From JAGXLC01 sp041686375 (GTDB lineage Bacteria; Bacteroidota; Bacteroidia; Bacteroidales; UBA12077), in NCBI GenBank assembly GCA_041686375.1, contig JAWLEB010000002.1:62001-126000 (forward strand): DNA of 64,000 nt, in the 5' to 3' direction. Made by a program: the position numbers and the translations under genes. The notes under the pieces were generated by a model. The model saw only the letters and a list, made by a program, of their open reading frames with translations. It did not search any database and had not been told where the DNA came from. Below are positions 7,592-17,176 of this stretch, in pieces. Within the stretch, counting starts at the first letter, position 1; each line of letters opens with the position of its first letter.

Positions 7592-10500
7592 ATGCATTTT
7601 GGTAAATTTGGGTTAAAGTCAATCATTATAATATTTTCGTTATTCCTGTTTTCATCCAATGTTTTTTCACAAGTCATTAGTGAATTTCCCTCAGACTCCG
7701 ATGAATTTATTGACGCCTACACAGACTACATGGAAGATAAAATCAGCGAAAGCAATGAAAAAATATTTGATGAGTTTGTTGATTACTGGACTTCAGGAAA
7801 ATTTGACAAAGAATACAGAGACTCAATTGCCTATGTATCAAACAAATTACTAATATTTAATGGCAGAAGAGAACCCCATTTTAGAAAAATGATGGAAGTT
7901 TTTATTAAAATTGATGATACCCCATTCCAGTCGCGGTTTTTTGATGAATGGATGAAGAGTTTCAGACATGCAAGTTCACTGAAAAAAGAAGAACTTTCTA
8001 CTGTAATGCAATTGTTCGATTTTACGATTAGTTTTATTGAGAACAAATGCCTGTATAATTCAAATTCTCGAAATTGGTATGCATTAAGTCATGATTACCA
8101 AATTGATTTTGATACAACGCTCAGCATTACCTATCAAAACACGAATATTAAATGCAAATTCAGAAATGATAGTATTCAGATATTTAATACTTCAGGTACA
8201 TTCTATCCATTTAAAAATCAATGGCGTGGAAACAGAGGCAAAGTTACATGGGAACGGGCAGGTTACTCAGAAAATGAAGTATATGCGGAATTAAGTGATT
8301 ATAATATCAATATGACAAAAGCTGATTACAAAGCCGATTCCGTCAAATTTATAAACAAATTATACTTCAATGAACCTGTATTGGGAAAACTGGAAGAAAA
8401 ACTTGAACATATAATTAAACCGGGAAAAGCAATTTATCCCCTATTTCAATCATATCAAAAAATCTTTAAAATAAAAGACATTTATAATAATATGGATTTC
8501 ACAGGAGGATTTACAATGAAGGGAGCCCAGTTTATTGGAAGTGGGGATCAAAACAAAGACGCGACAATAGATGTATATAACGAAGATACTTTATTTATGA
8601 CCGTTGAATCAGAAACAATTATTCTGCAGCAAAAAAACGCCCTTTCCCAAACAGCCAGTGTTATAATATATCTTAATAACGACTCTATCTATCACAATGG
8701 TCTTCAGTTTAATTATAATGTCAATTCACAGGAAATTGAATTAACCCCCAATGATAAAGTAACCTCAAAAAGTCCTTATTTTAATTCTTTCCATAATATT
8801 ATTATGAAATTCGATAGATTATTATGGAACATTAATGACAAAAAAATCTATCTTACCTACGGCAAGAACTCATCAATTGGTAATGCTAAGTTTACATCTC
8901 ATAACTATTTTACGAGAAACAAATGGAGACAACTTGAAATGCGCGATGAGAGACATCCTCTCATTGCGATAAGAAATTATACTGAAAAAATCAATTCCAG
9001 AAAAATTGATGTATATGAATTTGCAAAATATCTGCGTAAATCAAGCTCCCAGGTAAAACACCGTTTATATGGTCTGGCACAGGACGGATTTATCTATTAT
9101 GATACAACCACTGATTCCATTTCGGTGAATAACCGGTTATATAACTTTATCAGTGCTCGTATCGAAAAAATTGATTACGACGTGATGCAATTTGAAGCCA
9201 GTACAGAAAGCCCTACCCACAATGCCATTTTAGATCTCACCAGTATGGATCTTTCAATTAACGGCGTACCCGAAATAAAATTGAGTGATTCCCAGGATGT
9301 AACTATATATCCCACTAAAAACAGGATAGTGATGAAAAAAAACCGTCATTTTGATTTTGGAGGAAAAGTCGAAGCCGGTTTGTTTACTTTCTTTGGTGAG
9401 AGCTTTTATTTTGACTATGACGATTTTAAAATAACCATGGATTCCATCGATTCCCTGCAGATGCAATTTCAAACAGAAGATAAGGATATGTATGGACAGG
9501 CATTATTGGCCCAAGTAAAAAATACCATTAACAGTCTTTCTGGAGATATATATATTGACAAACCCGATAACAAATCAGGAAAAGATTCAACCCCAAGCTA
9601 TCCGATATTTGAAAGTAAGCAAAAATCATATGTATATTATGATGATCTTTTTAACGGACCTTATGAAAGGGAAAGCTTTTATTTTGAGCTGTATCCTTTC
9701 CAAATGGATAGTTTAGACAACTTTAATCCTGAAAATCTTAAATTTGAAGGTAATTTTTATTCCTCCGGAATTTTCCCTCCCTTTGAAGAAACACTTCAAC
9801 TAACAGAAGACAACTCATTAGGCCTTACTAAAGAAACACCCGATGAAGGCTATCCTCTGTATGAAGGAAAAGGGAAATATTTTGATACGATAGAAATGAG
9901 TAATGAAGGTCTTCGTGGCCAGGGAGTATTGTCTTATTTAACATCAGAAATGGAAACGGATGATATTTTATTCTTCCCTGACTCAACTTCTATGCATGCC
10001 AATCGTTTTACAGTGGAGGAGCAGACAAAAGGAATAGAATATCCGGAAGTTGCATCTCAGAATGTACAAATTAAATGGTTTCCCAATGATGATGTTATGT
10101 ACGTAGACCAAACAGATTCTGCTTTTACAATGTATAATGAAAAAAACAAATTTAACGGGAATCTCACCTTGAAACCAAGCGGGTTAAAAGGAACCGGTAA
10201 AATGGATATGTCAAAAGCTGTACTGACATCAAAATATTTCTCCTATGACGCACAATCTTTTACAGCGGATTCTTCTGATTTTATACTACGTACTATGGAC
10301 CAAAAAGAAAAAGCTTTCACAGCAAATGATATAGAAGCACGAATCGATTATAACTACCAGCGAGGCAGATTTGAGTCCAATAACAATTATACAAAAGGTA
10401 AATTTCATAAAACCCTTTATGATGCCTATCTGGACAAATTCTCATGGAAGATGGACGAAAATACTATGGAGATCAGATCATTCCCTGAATCGGAAACAAC

Positions 10501-12160
10501 TCGCGGGATAAAAGATGAACTGGGACGCTTAAAAGATTTTGATGCATCAGGAGCTTTATTTTTATCCACACACAAAGGACAGGATTCATTGCGATTTATC
10601 TCCTCTGAAGCAGAATATTTCCTGGAAAACCATACAATCAAAGCCCAAGAAGTTGACTCAATTTATGTTGCAGACGCCAGCATTGTTCCCCCTGATAAAA
10701 AGGTAAATGTCAGAGAAGCAGCAGAAATGGACACCCTTTATACCAGTGAAGTTATTGCTGACAGGGAGCAGAGATTTCATCGTTTCTTCGATGCAAAGAT
10801 TAAAATTAATGGGCGCAAGGATTATAGTGGAGAAGGAAAATATAACTATATTGATAAAAATAATAAAAAACAAGTCATTGATTTCTATGATATAGAGGTA
10901 GATAAGACAGACAAGACCACAGCAGAAGGAGAAATTGCTCATTCCGATAGTTTTAATCTAAACCCTGACTTCAGGTACAGAGGAACAACATCTCTAAAAG
11001 CCGAAAGGAAGCATCTGAGATTTCAAGGAGGAGTGAAACTATACCATAAATGTCCAACAATACAACCTCGATATATATACTTTGAGGATGTTCTTGATCC
11101 TGAAAAAATACGAATTCCTATAGGAGAAAATATCAGGGACCTAAACAAAGACAAAGCTTTTGTTGGATCATATATTACCCGTGACTCAAGCCATATATAT
11201 TCAACTTTCTTAACACCACGGAAAGACCCAAGCCATGAGCTTCTCATTTCATCAAAAGGATATCTCGAAGCTAATGAAAGTGAGAACCAATATATCATAG
11301 CAGAAAAAGAAAAATTAAACAATCCAGATACAACAGGCAATATTATTACGCTCAACAAGGAGAACTGTATGTATCAGGCAAAAGGGAAAATAAGCCTGGG
11401 AGTTGATTTTGGCGAGATAGAAATGGATCCTGCAGGCAAGTTAGATCACGACCTTCAGGCAAACTCAGCTAAATTTGAACTCACTATGCCTTTAGATTTC
11501 CTCTTCAGTGAGGTAGCCCTTGACACAATGAGAAATGAAATCAATGACCTGGATAACCTAGAGGAAGTAGACCTGGGTTCCAAAACTTTCGAATCAAACC
11601 TAGATGAAATATATGGTAAGAAAAAAACAGACGAATTTTTACAACAACTTAATTTAACTGAAAAGAAAAAAGAAATACCGAATGAACTTGCAAATACCCT
11701 ATTATTGTCAGATATAAAATTCATTTGGAACAATGAAACGGATTCATACCTATCAACAGGGAAAATAGGTATTGCACTTATCAACGGAAAACCAGTCAAT
11801 AAGTATGTAGACGGATATGTTGAAATTATCAAAAGAAGATCCGGTGACAGGATGTATATGTATCTGGAACCAGATGATGAAACCTTCTATTTCTTCTATT
11901 ATTTCAGAGGAATGCTACGTGTATATTCAAGCAACAAATTATTTATCAATTCAATACAGGAAATTCCGGAACGTAAACGAACCATTCGTGAAAATTTAAT
12001 CAGTCCTGTAAAATACAGGTATATCTTATCCCCAGAATCAAGGCTTGAAGAATTTTTAAAACATAAGCGTGAAATAGAAGAAAAATATAAGAAGGAACAA
12101 CCCAAACAAAATAGTGATACAAGCGGAGAAACAGGATCATCAGAAGAAGAAACAGACTAA
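7592..12160 (+). CDS. very large secreted beta-rich protein, unknown function
   Basis: 1522 residues from the ATG at 7592, which follows the prmA stop by 4 bases; an in-frame start at 7520 would sit inside prmA. The N-terminus from MHFGKFGLK is a clear signal peptide (hydrophobic core IIIIFSLFLFSS, likely cut after VFSQ). No catalytic motif is recognisable. The body is a succession of short beta strands alternating with polar turns, with recurrent pieces of the kind 'F-x-A/G-x-...-Y-D/F-D'. This could be a long beta-jellyroll or LptA/OstA-like stack, but that is only an impression. The C-terminus is a charged, Lys/Glu/Ser-rich tail. There is no type IX sorting domain. It may be a periplasmic structural or envelope-biogenesis factor. 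A strong terminator follows. Confidence 0.75.
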   Translation: MHFGKFGLKSIIIIFSLFLFSSNVFSQVISEFPSDSDEFIDAYTDYMEDKISESNEKIFDEFVDYWTSGKFDKEYRDSIAYVSNKLLIFNGRREPHFRKMMEVFIKIDDTPFQSRFFDEWMKSFRHASSLKKEELSTVMQLFDFTISFIENKCLYNSNSRNWYALSHDYQIDFDTTLSITYQNTNIKCKFRNDSIQIFNTSGTFYPFKNQWRGNRGKVTWERAGYSENEVYAELSDYNINMTKADYKADSVKFINKLYFNEPVLGKLEEKLEHIIKPGKAIYPLFQSYQKIFKIKDIYNNMDFTGGFTMKGAQFIGSGDQNKDATIDVYNEDTLFMTVESETIILQQKNALSQTASVIIYLNNDSIYHNGLQFNYNVNSQEIELTPNDKVTSKSPYFNSFHNIIMKFDRLLWNINDKKIYLTYGKNSSIGNAKFTSHNYFTRNKWRQLEMRDERHPLIAIRNYTEKINSRKIDVYEFAKYLRKSSSQVKHRLYGLAQDGFIYYDTTTDSISVNNRLYNFISARIEKIDYDVMQFEASTESPTHNAILDLTSMDLSINGVPEIKLSDSQDVTIYPTKNRIVMKKNRHFDFGGKVEAGLFTFFGESFYFDYDDFKITMDSIDSLQMQFQTEDKDMYGQALLAQVKNTINSLSGDIYIDKPDNKSGKDSTPSYPIFESKQKSYVYYDDLFNGPYERESFYFELYPFQMDSLDNFNPENLKFEGNFYSSGIFPPFEETLQLTEDNSLGLTKETPDEGYPLYEGKGKYFDTIEMSNEGLRGQGVLSYLTSEMETDDILFFPDSTSMHANRFTVEEQTKGIEYPEVASQNVQIKWFPNDDVMYVDQTDSAFTMYNEKNKFNGNLTLKPSGLKGTGKMDMSKAVLTSKYFSYDAQSFTADSSDFILRTMDQKEKAFTANDIEARIDYNYQRGRFESNNNYTKGKFHKTLYDAYLDKFSWKMDENTMEIRSFPESETTRGIKDELGRLKDFDASGALFLSTHKGQDSLRFISSEAEYFLENHTIKAQEVDSIYVADASIVPPDKKVNVREAAEMDTLYTSEVIADREQRFHRFFDAKIKINGRKDYSGEGKYNYIDKNNKKQVIDFYDIEVDKTDKTTAEGEIAHSDSFNLNPDFRYRGTTSLKAERKHLRFQGGVKLYHKCPTIQPRYIYFEDVLDPEKIRIPIGENIRDLNKDKAFVGSYITRDSSHIYSTFLTPRKDPSHELLISSKGYLEANESENQYIIAEKEKLNNPDTTGNIITLNKENCMYQAKGKISLGVDFGEIEMDPAGKLDHDLQANSAKFELTMPLDFLFSEVALDTMRNEINDLDNLEEVDLGSKTFESNLDEIYGKKKTDEFLQQLNLTEKKKEIPNELANTLLLSDIKFIWNNETDSYLSTGKIGIALINGKPVNKYVDGYVEIIKRRSGDRMYMYLEPDDETFYFFYYFRGMLRVYSSNKLFINSIQEIPERKRTIRENLISPVKYRYILSPESRLEEFLKHKREIEEKYKKEQPKQNSDTSGETGSSEEETD

Positions 12161-12186
12161 TTGGCTAGAAATAAATTTAAAAGCAT

Positions 12187-12223
12187 AAAAAAGCCGGCAA
12201 ATATAACTTAGCCGGCTTTTTTT
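12187..12223. terminator. bidirectional rho-independent terminator
   Basis: An AAAAAAGCCGGC / GCCGGCTTTTTT inverted repeat with a 12-base AT-rich loop. It closes the tpiA-prmA operon on the forward strand and, read the other way, the tRNA on the reverse strand. Confidence 0.9.
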
Positions 12224-12224
12224 G

Positions 12225-12298
12225 TAGCGAGAGTGAGACTTGAACTCACGACCTCAGCATTATGAATGCTGCGCTCTAACCACCTGAGCTATCTCGCC
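12225..12298 (-). tRNA. tRNA with CAT anticodon, probably elongator tRNA-Met
   Basis: A 74-base cloverleaf on the reverse strand: acceptor GGCGAGA/TCTCGCT, D arm GCTC/GAGC, anticodon stem CAGCA/TGCTG with loop TTCATAA (anticodon CAT), T arm GTGAG/CTCAC with loop TTCAAGT, and discriminator A. The first pair is G-U, so it is not the initiator type. CCA is not encoded. An isoleucine tRNA with a lysidine-modified CAT anticodon cannot be excluded from sequence alone. Confidence 0.93.
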
Positions 12299-12432
12299 AT
12301 TGTTTAGGGTTTGCAAATATAATATTTTCTTAAAAGAATAATAAAATTTTGATAAGAATTTTATATATTGCAGTTAAGCAAATTGTATCAAATGAATAAT
12401 GTCATTCAAAAAAAACCTAATATATACTCAAT

Positions 12433-12813
12433 ATGAAGGATAAATTTCAACTGGAATATTCACTAAACGTCACTCCTAATATACTTTTTACAAGATTAAG
12501 TACACCGGGCGGCCTTGCAGAATGGTTTGCGGATGATATTCGCTTAAATGATAACATATTTACTTTCATATGGCAGGAATCAGAGCAAAACGCTAAACTG
12601 CTGCAGAAAAAAAATAATAAATATGTCCGTTTTAAATGGCTTGAAGACGAGGACAAGGAGAGTTTCTTTGAGTTCAGAATAAACAAAGATGAATTAACCG
12701 GAGATATAGCGCTTGTAATCACAGACTTTGCAGAAGACAATGAAAAAGACGATGCTATAGAGTTATGGAACGCACAAATAGACGAACTTAAACTAACACT
12801 GGGCATTAGCTAA
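12433..12813 (+). CDS. START-like / SRPBCC-fold protein
   Basis: 126 residues. The pattern of an N-terminal strand (FQLEYSLNVTP), a helix with 'LFTRLSTPGGLAEWFADD', a run of strands (YVRFKWLED, ESFFEFRINK, DIALVITDFA) and a final amphipathic helix is that of the Bet v1/START (SRPBCC, AHSA1-like) fold. A short form is widespread in Bacteroidota as a 'START-like domain' protein. Such domains bind hydrophobic ligands or chaperone clients, and the ligand here is unknown. The protein is acidic and has no signal peptide, so it should be cytoplasmic. The gene stands alone between the tRNA and the permease. Confidence 0.75.
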   Translation: MKDKFQLEYSLNVTPNILFTRLSTPGGLAEWFADDIRLNDNIFTFIWQESEQNAKLLQKKNNKYVRFKWLEDEDKESFFEFRINKDELTGDIALVITDFAEDNEKDDAIELWNAQIDELKLTLGIS

Positions 12814-12991
12814 ATAGAAAATAACTCATAAGAAATTTAATTATAGCCTGGCTTTAAACAGAAAAACCACATAAACATTTCGGATTATTTCAACATCTTT
12901 GTGAATTTTTCAGGCACAGTGGTTAACTTTTTCTCTTCAGAATGTAACTAAAAGTAATCTTAAAATGTATCAAACAGCCTAAAAAATAAGT

Positions 12992-13000
12992 TATTTTTGC
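12992..13000 (+). promoter_or_regulatory. -7 box upstream of the LptF/G-type gene
   Basis: TATTTTTGC, a full match to TAnnTTTG with the frequently conserved following C. It lies 29 bases before the GTG start at 13029. The -33 region is not recognisable. Confidence 0.45.
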
Positions 13001-13028
13001 AATCGTTATATTCTAAAATCTGGTAAGC

Positions 13029-14729
13029 GTGAAAAAGTTACATAAATTATTATTCAAATCTTTCATAGGTCCGTTGTTTGCAACGTTCTTTATTGCCTTG
13101 TTTATATTAATCATGCAGTTTTTATGGAAACAAATTGATCATCTTGCAGGGAAAGGGCTTGAATGGGAGGTTATTGCAGAATTATTAACTTATGCCTCTG
13201 CGGGGCTAGTTCCAACAGCCCTGCCTTTAGCTGTTCTACTTTCTTCAATTATGACTTTTGGGAATCTGGGAGAAAACTTCGAACTTACAGCCATTAAATC
13301 ATCAGGAATATCCCTACAGAAATTTATGAAACCTCTCATAATTCTGAGCATTATTTTCACTATTGGCATTTTTTTATATTCAAATTATGTAATCCCGTAT
13401 ACGAATTTAAAAGCAATGTCTCTGATATATGATATTAAAAGGCAAAATGAAGAGTTACAAATCAGAGAAGGTGTTTTTTATAATGAAATTGAAGGAATCA
13501 GTCTAAAAATAAGCGAAAAAGACTCCAAAACAAAATTAATGAAGGATATAATGATTTATGACCATAGCAGCACCCAAGGCAATTTGCAGGTTACAACAGC
13601 AGACTCAGGCTATATACGAATGACTGATGATGAAACAAAACTGCTTCTAACGCTTTTTGATGGTCATACCTATCAGGAAATGGAGGAAAAGAAAAAGCAA
13701 GGAAGCGGCCGCAAACGAGAAGAATATCCACATCAAGCTACTAAGTTCAAAAAGCAAACGATGCTAATAGATCTAAAAGGATTTGAGTTCAGCCGTACTG
13801 ATGAAAGCTTGTTTAGCAACCACTATCAAATGTTAAATATTGGACAGCTAAAGCAAAATAAGGATTCTCTCAAAAAAGTATATACTGAAAACGCCAGCAA
13901 AATTGCATTGGACTTAAATAAAAATCTGTACCTTGACAGGGCACAATTGATGCAACACGAACGAAGAAGATACACAGATGACAAATCAGAGCCTAAACAA
14001 AAAAAAAATAATAATACTCACCAATTAAAAATGGAAGAACCCGATTCCAATGATACTAAAAATTCTAAAGACGCGAGAGAGCAAGCGGACACACTCAGTA
14101 CCGATACAACAGAGGAAAACACCCTAAACAAACAACAAATTGATAATGTGAAAGATTCCATTTATAATGAAGTTAAACCTGAAAAAGCTAAAGATACAAG
14201 TTATAATATACGTGCTACAATCGATACAATAAACCCTGAAAAAAGAGCAGAAATTATTAGCAGAACCATCAACTATGCAAGAAGAAACAGTCAGATAATT
14301 TCAAAATCGAAAAGAAATTTTGAAAACAAAAAAAAGGAGATTTATAAACACCAAATCAATTATCACAAAAAGCTAACGTTATCTTTTGCATGTATAATAT
14401 TTTTCTTTATTGGAGCCCCCCTCGGATCAATTATCAGGAAAGGAGGGCTGGGAACCCCTTTGGTAATATCTGTATTACTCTTTATAACTTACTACATCAT
14501 CTCAATGACAGGAGAAAATTTTGCGGAAAAAGGAGTAATACCCGCTTACATTGGAATGTGGATATCTTCATTTCTATTCCTTCCACTCGGAATATTTTTA
14601 ACATACAAGGCCACTAATGATTCGGTAATATTACATCCAGATACTTACCTGAATGCTATAAAGAAATTTCTCTTATTAAATAAGACCAAAGATAATCCAA
14701 CAGAAAAAGAAAAACAATCTGGTAAATGA
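13029..14729 (+). CDS. LptF/LptG (YjgP/YjgQ) family permease
   Basis: 566 residues, GTG start. The N-terminal MKKLHKLLFKSFIGPLFATF, three N-terminal membrane helices (about 13-33, 55-85, 103-123), a large periplasmic domain and three C-terminal helices (about 455-535) are the LptF/LptG architecture. In the Lpt system these permeases extract lipopolysaccharide from the inner membrane with the LptB ATPase. The protein is long for the family (usually 350-500 in this phylum) because of a low-complexity Lys/Asn/Asp/Thr-rich insertion around residues 300-400, just before the last helices. Only one permease gene is present, so its partner must lie elsewhere or it may form a homodimer. Confidence 0.88.
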   Translation: MKKLHKLLFKSFIGPLFATFFIALFILIMQFLWKQIDHLAGKGLEWEVIAELLTYASAGLVPTALPLAVLLSSIMTFGNLGENFELTAIKSSGISLQKFMKPLIILSIIFTIGIFLYSNYVIPYTNLKAMSLIYDIKRQNEELQIREGVFYNEIEGISLKISEKDSKTKLMKDIMIYDHSSTQGNLQVTTADSGYIRMTDDETKLLLTLFDGHTYQEMEEKKKQGSGRKREEYPHQATKFKKQTMLIDLKGFEFSRTDESLFSNHYQMLNIGQLKQNKDSLKKVYTENASKIALDLNKNLYLDRAQLMQHERRRYTDDKSEPKQKKNNNTHQLKMEEPDSNDTKNSKDAREQADTLSTDTTEENTLNKQQIDNVKDSIYNEVKPEKAKDTSYNIRATIDTINPEKRAEIISRTINYARRNSQIISKSKRNFENKKKEIYKHQINYHKKLTLSFACIIFFFIGAPLGSIIRKGGLGTPLVISVLLFITYYIISMTGENFAEKGVIPAYIGMWISSFLFLPLGIFLTYKATNDSVILHPDTYLNAIKKFLLLNKTKDNPTEKEKQSGK

Positions 14730-14823
14730 GCTCCAAAGGTTAACTAATTCTGCCCTTAAAAAATTAAAGCAGAAACAGATAAAAATTCTAAACTTTCATT
14801 AGGGTATTTTTTATCACTTATTG

Positions 14824-14831
14824 TACTTTTG
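14824..14831 (+). promoter_or_regulatory. -7 box upstream of ribBA
   Basis: TACTTTTG fits TAnnTTTG and lies 54 bases before the ribBA start. No FMN riboswitch is visible between it and the gene. Confidence 0.4.
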
Positions 14832-14884
14832 CAGACAAATTCAAAAAAGTAATTTTTATTTAATTTAAATTGACCTAATTAAAA

Positions 14885-16177
14885 ATGTCTAAGCAACACA
14901 GCGAATTCAAACAATATTTAAACACAGTAGAAGAAGCGATTGAAGAGATCCGTGATGGCAAAATCATTATTGTCGTTGATAATGAAGATCGCGAGAATGA
15001 AGGAGATTTTGTAGTAGCAGGAGAAAAAATAACGCCTGAAAAAGTCAATTTCATGGCTAAATACGGAAGAGGTCTTATCTGCTCCCCTATCCCGGAAGAA
15101 CGTGCAGATGAATTAGAACTGGAATTAATGGTTGGAAAAAACACTTCTCTCCATGAAACACCTTTCACCGTTTCAGTTGACCTTATAGGGGAAGGATGCA
15201 CAACAGGAATTTCAGCTTCTGACCGTGCGAAGACAATCAAGGCATTGGTTGACTATGATACCAAACCTGAAGATCTTGGACGCCCTGGTCATATCTTCCC
15301 TTTGAAAGCAAAAAGCAAAGGTGTACTCAGAAGAGCAGGCCACACAGAGGCAGTTGTAGATCTGACAAAGTTAGCTGGACTGAGGCCAGGAGGAGCATTG
15401 GTAGAAATAATGAACGATGATGGAACGATGGCAAGGCTCCCTGAACTCATTAAAATAGCCGATGAGTTTAATCTTAAAATAATTACAATAAAAGACCTCA
15501 TTGCATACAAGCTTAAAGAAGAAAGTCTGGTAGAAAGAGGTGTAAAAGTAAAATTGCCAACAGAATACGGCGATTTTGAACTGGTGCCTTTCAAACAAAA
15601 ATCCAATGAACTCGAGCACATTGCTCTGGTAAAAGGAACATGGACAAAAAATGAACCCGTAATGGTAAGAGTACACTCGTCTTGTCTTACAGGAGACATC
15701 TTTGGTTCAAAACGTTGCGATTGCGGCCCTCAATTACACAAAGCGATGGAAATGATTAATAAAGAAAATAAAGGGGTGCTTATTTACATGAACCAAGAAG
15801 GAAGAGGAATAGGACTGTTTAATAAAATAAAAGCTTATAAATTACAAGAAGAAGGCCGTGATACTGTTGAAGCAAATTTAGATTTAGGATTTGGTGAAGA
15901 TGAAAGAGATTTTGGTGTTGGCGCAAACATTTTAAGAGAACTTGGACTGGGGAAAATAAAACTCTTAACTAACAACCCTGTAAAAAGAAAAGGACTGGAA
16001 GGATATGGACTGGAGATTGTGGAAAACATCCCTCTGGAAATACAACCCAATAAGTATAACAAATTTTATCTCGAAACTAAAAAAAATAAAATGGGGCATA
16101 CCTTAGAGCTTGTTGACTCACAGGAGGAAGAATTAAAAAAGGGAAAGGAAAAAGAAAACAAAAAAAGTAATTCGTGA
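14885..16177 (+). CDS. ribBA: bifunctional 3,4-dihydroxy-2-butanone-4-phosphate synthase / GTP cyclohydrolase II
   Basis: 430 residues. It provides both precursors of riboflavin. Residues ~10-215 are the RibB domain, with the acidic metal/substrate loop DNEDRENEGDFV and GHTEAVVDLTKLAG. Residues ~220-400 are the GTP cyclohydrolase II domain, with the zinc motif CLTGDIFGSKRCDCG and the catalytic segment YMNQEGRGIGL. Both halves look complete, so it should be truly bifunctional. The last ~25 residues are a Lys/Glu-rich tail. The gene is monocistronic, with its own -7 box. In this genome flavin supply also serves the covalently flavinylated protein predicted at 42046. Confidence 0.96.
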   Translation: MSKQHSEFKQYLNTVEEAIEEIRDGKIIIVVDNEDRENEGDFVVAGEKITPEKVNFMAKYGRGLICSPIPEERADELELELMVGKNTSLHETPFTVSVDLIGEGCTTGISASDRAKTIKALVDYDTKPEDLGRPGHIFPLKAKSKGVLRRAGHTEAVVDLTKLAGLRPGGALVEIMNDDGTMARLPELIKIADEFNLKIITIKDLIAYKLKEESLVERGVKVKLPTEYGDFELVPFKQKSNELEHIALVKGTWTKNEPVMVRVHSSCLTGDIFGSKRCDCGPQLHKAMEMINKENKGVLIYMNQEGRGIGLFNKIKAYKLQEEGRDTVEANLDLGFGEDERDFGVGANILRELGLGKIKLLTNNPVKRKGLEGYGLEIVENIPLEIQPNKYNKFYLETKKNKMGHTLELVDSQEEELKKGKEKENKKSNS

Positions 16178-16250
16178 AGATAGAAAATACAACCGATGTT
16201 ACCTAAGACAGAAAAAACAAATGATTCTATAGTTTCAGTGTCATAAGGTA

Positions 16251-17060
16251 TCAATGAAGAATATTCACAATTTCTCTGCGAACAGAACTAACTGACTTCC
16301 CTGTTTCATCTGAGAGCTCTTCTAGTTTCGTGGATTTCGTAAGTTCAATATTTTCATATCTCCGGTCTAAAGTATCCACCAACTCAGCTTCATCTTTATC
16401 AAGTATAAACGCTATATCTGCTAAAGACAATCCGCCTTTATTATCTTCGTCAGATTCACTATCAAATGGCATAAGTATCTCATAGGCCGCAAAAGGAGAG
16501 ATATCATTCTTTCTCCCTACTTCCAAAAAAGAAGTTTCAGAAGAGAATTGTTCAAGTCCTTGTTTTTCTAGTGCTACATAGATAGTATCAACAGGGACAT
16601 CATTATATTCAGCGAATTCACCCAAAGTAGTTCTTGCATTGATATGACCTTCCGGAAATTCATATGATTGTTCCCAAGTGGCAGACAAAATATCTCCTGC
16701 CTCAAAAACCCAATGAAAGGGTTTAACCTTAAAAACCGACCCAGCAAGAAACAAGATGGAAATTAATAAAGCGAAAGACAATTCTTTGTGTGTTCCTCTC
16801 CCTTTGGATGAAAAATATTCAGAAATACTTTTTATATTAGTATCCAGAACATGAAATAATGCAAAAAGTAAAAACAAATAAGAAAAAATAGTATGGACAG
16901 ATTCCCATGTGGATTTATCAAGAAAGAGAAATCTCCAGTCCAGCCATCTGGCAACACTTCCTTCAGGTTTGAAATATAAAACAATACCTGAAATTGCGAT
17001 GACAAGAATGGTAAACAATAGGTTTAAGCTAATAAATACCCGCCAGTTAAACTTTACCAT
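16251..17060 (-). CDS. DUF4405-type membrane b-cytochrome with four C-terminal ~24-residue repeats
   Basis: 269 residues. Three to four membrane helices (about 9-29, 53-74, 93-112) with candidate heme-ligand histidines H56 and H70 match the DUF4405 / flavinylation-associated cytochrome pattern. The C-terminal half holds four repeats of one unit: 144-167 (TLGEFAEYNDVPVDTIYVAL), 177-200 (SFLEVGRKNDISPFAAYEIL), 211-234 (SLADIAFILDKDEAELVDTL) and 244-268 (KLEELSDETGKSVSSVRREI). Each reads as two short helices of a LysM- or HTH-like kind. The gene is divergent from fmt and isolated from any obvious redox operon. Electron transfer is inferred from the family and the repeats' role is unknown. Confidence 0.65.
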   Translation of the reverse strand: MVKFNWRVFISLNLLFTILVIAISGIVLYFKPEGSVARWLDWRFLFLDKSTWESVHTIFSYLFLLFALFHVLDTNIKSISEYFSSKGRGTHKELSFALLISILFLAGSVFKVKPFHWVFEAGDILSATWEQSYEFPEGHINARTTLGEFAEYNDVPVDTIYVALEKQGLEQFSSETSFLEVGRKNDISPFAAYEILMPFDSESDEDNKGGLSLADIAFILDKDEAELVDTLDRRYENIELTKSTKLEELSDETGKSVSSVRREIVNILH

Positions 17061-17138
17061 AATTTAATTTGCTTTTCAACAAAGACTAAAATAATTAAAA
17101 ATCGTTTAAATCCTTCGGGGCATTTATAAATTATTCGG

Positions 17139-17146
17139 TATTTTTG
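17139..17146 (+). promoter_or_regulatory. -7 box upstream of fmt
   Basis: TATTTTTG (then CA) matches TAnnTTTG, 31 bases before the fmt ATG in the short divergent gap shared with the DUF4405 gene. Confidence 0.45.
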
Positions 17147-17176
17147 CATTACGACATATAAATTGAAACTACAGGG

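Noticed and set aside
14730..14884. FMN riboswitch upstream of ribBA
   Set aside because: None of the conserved RFN-element blocks is visible, and the leader after the -7 box is only about 50 bases.
15289..15699. 136-codon and 101-codon reverse frames within ribBA
   Set aside because: They are complementary shadows of the strongly conserved RibBA sequence.
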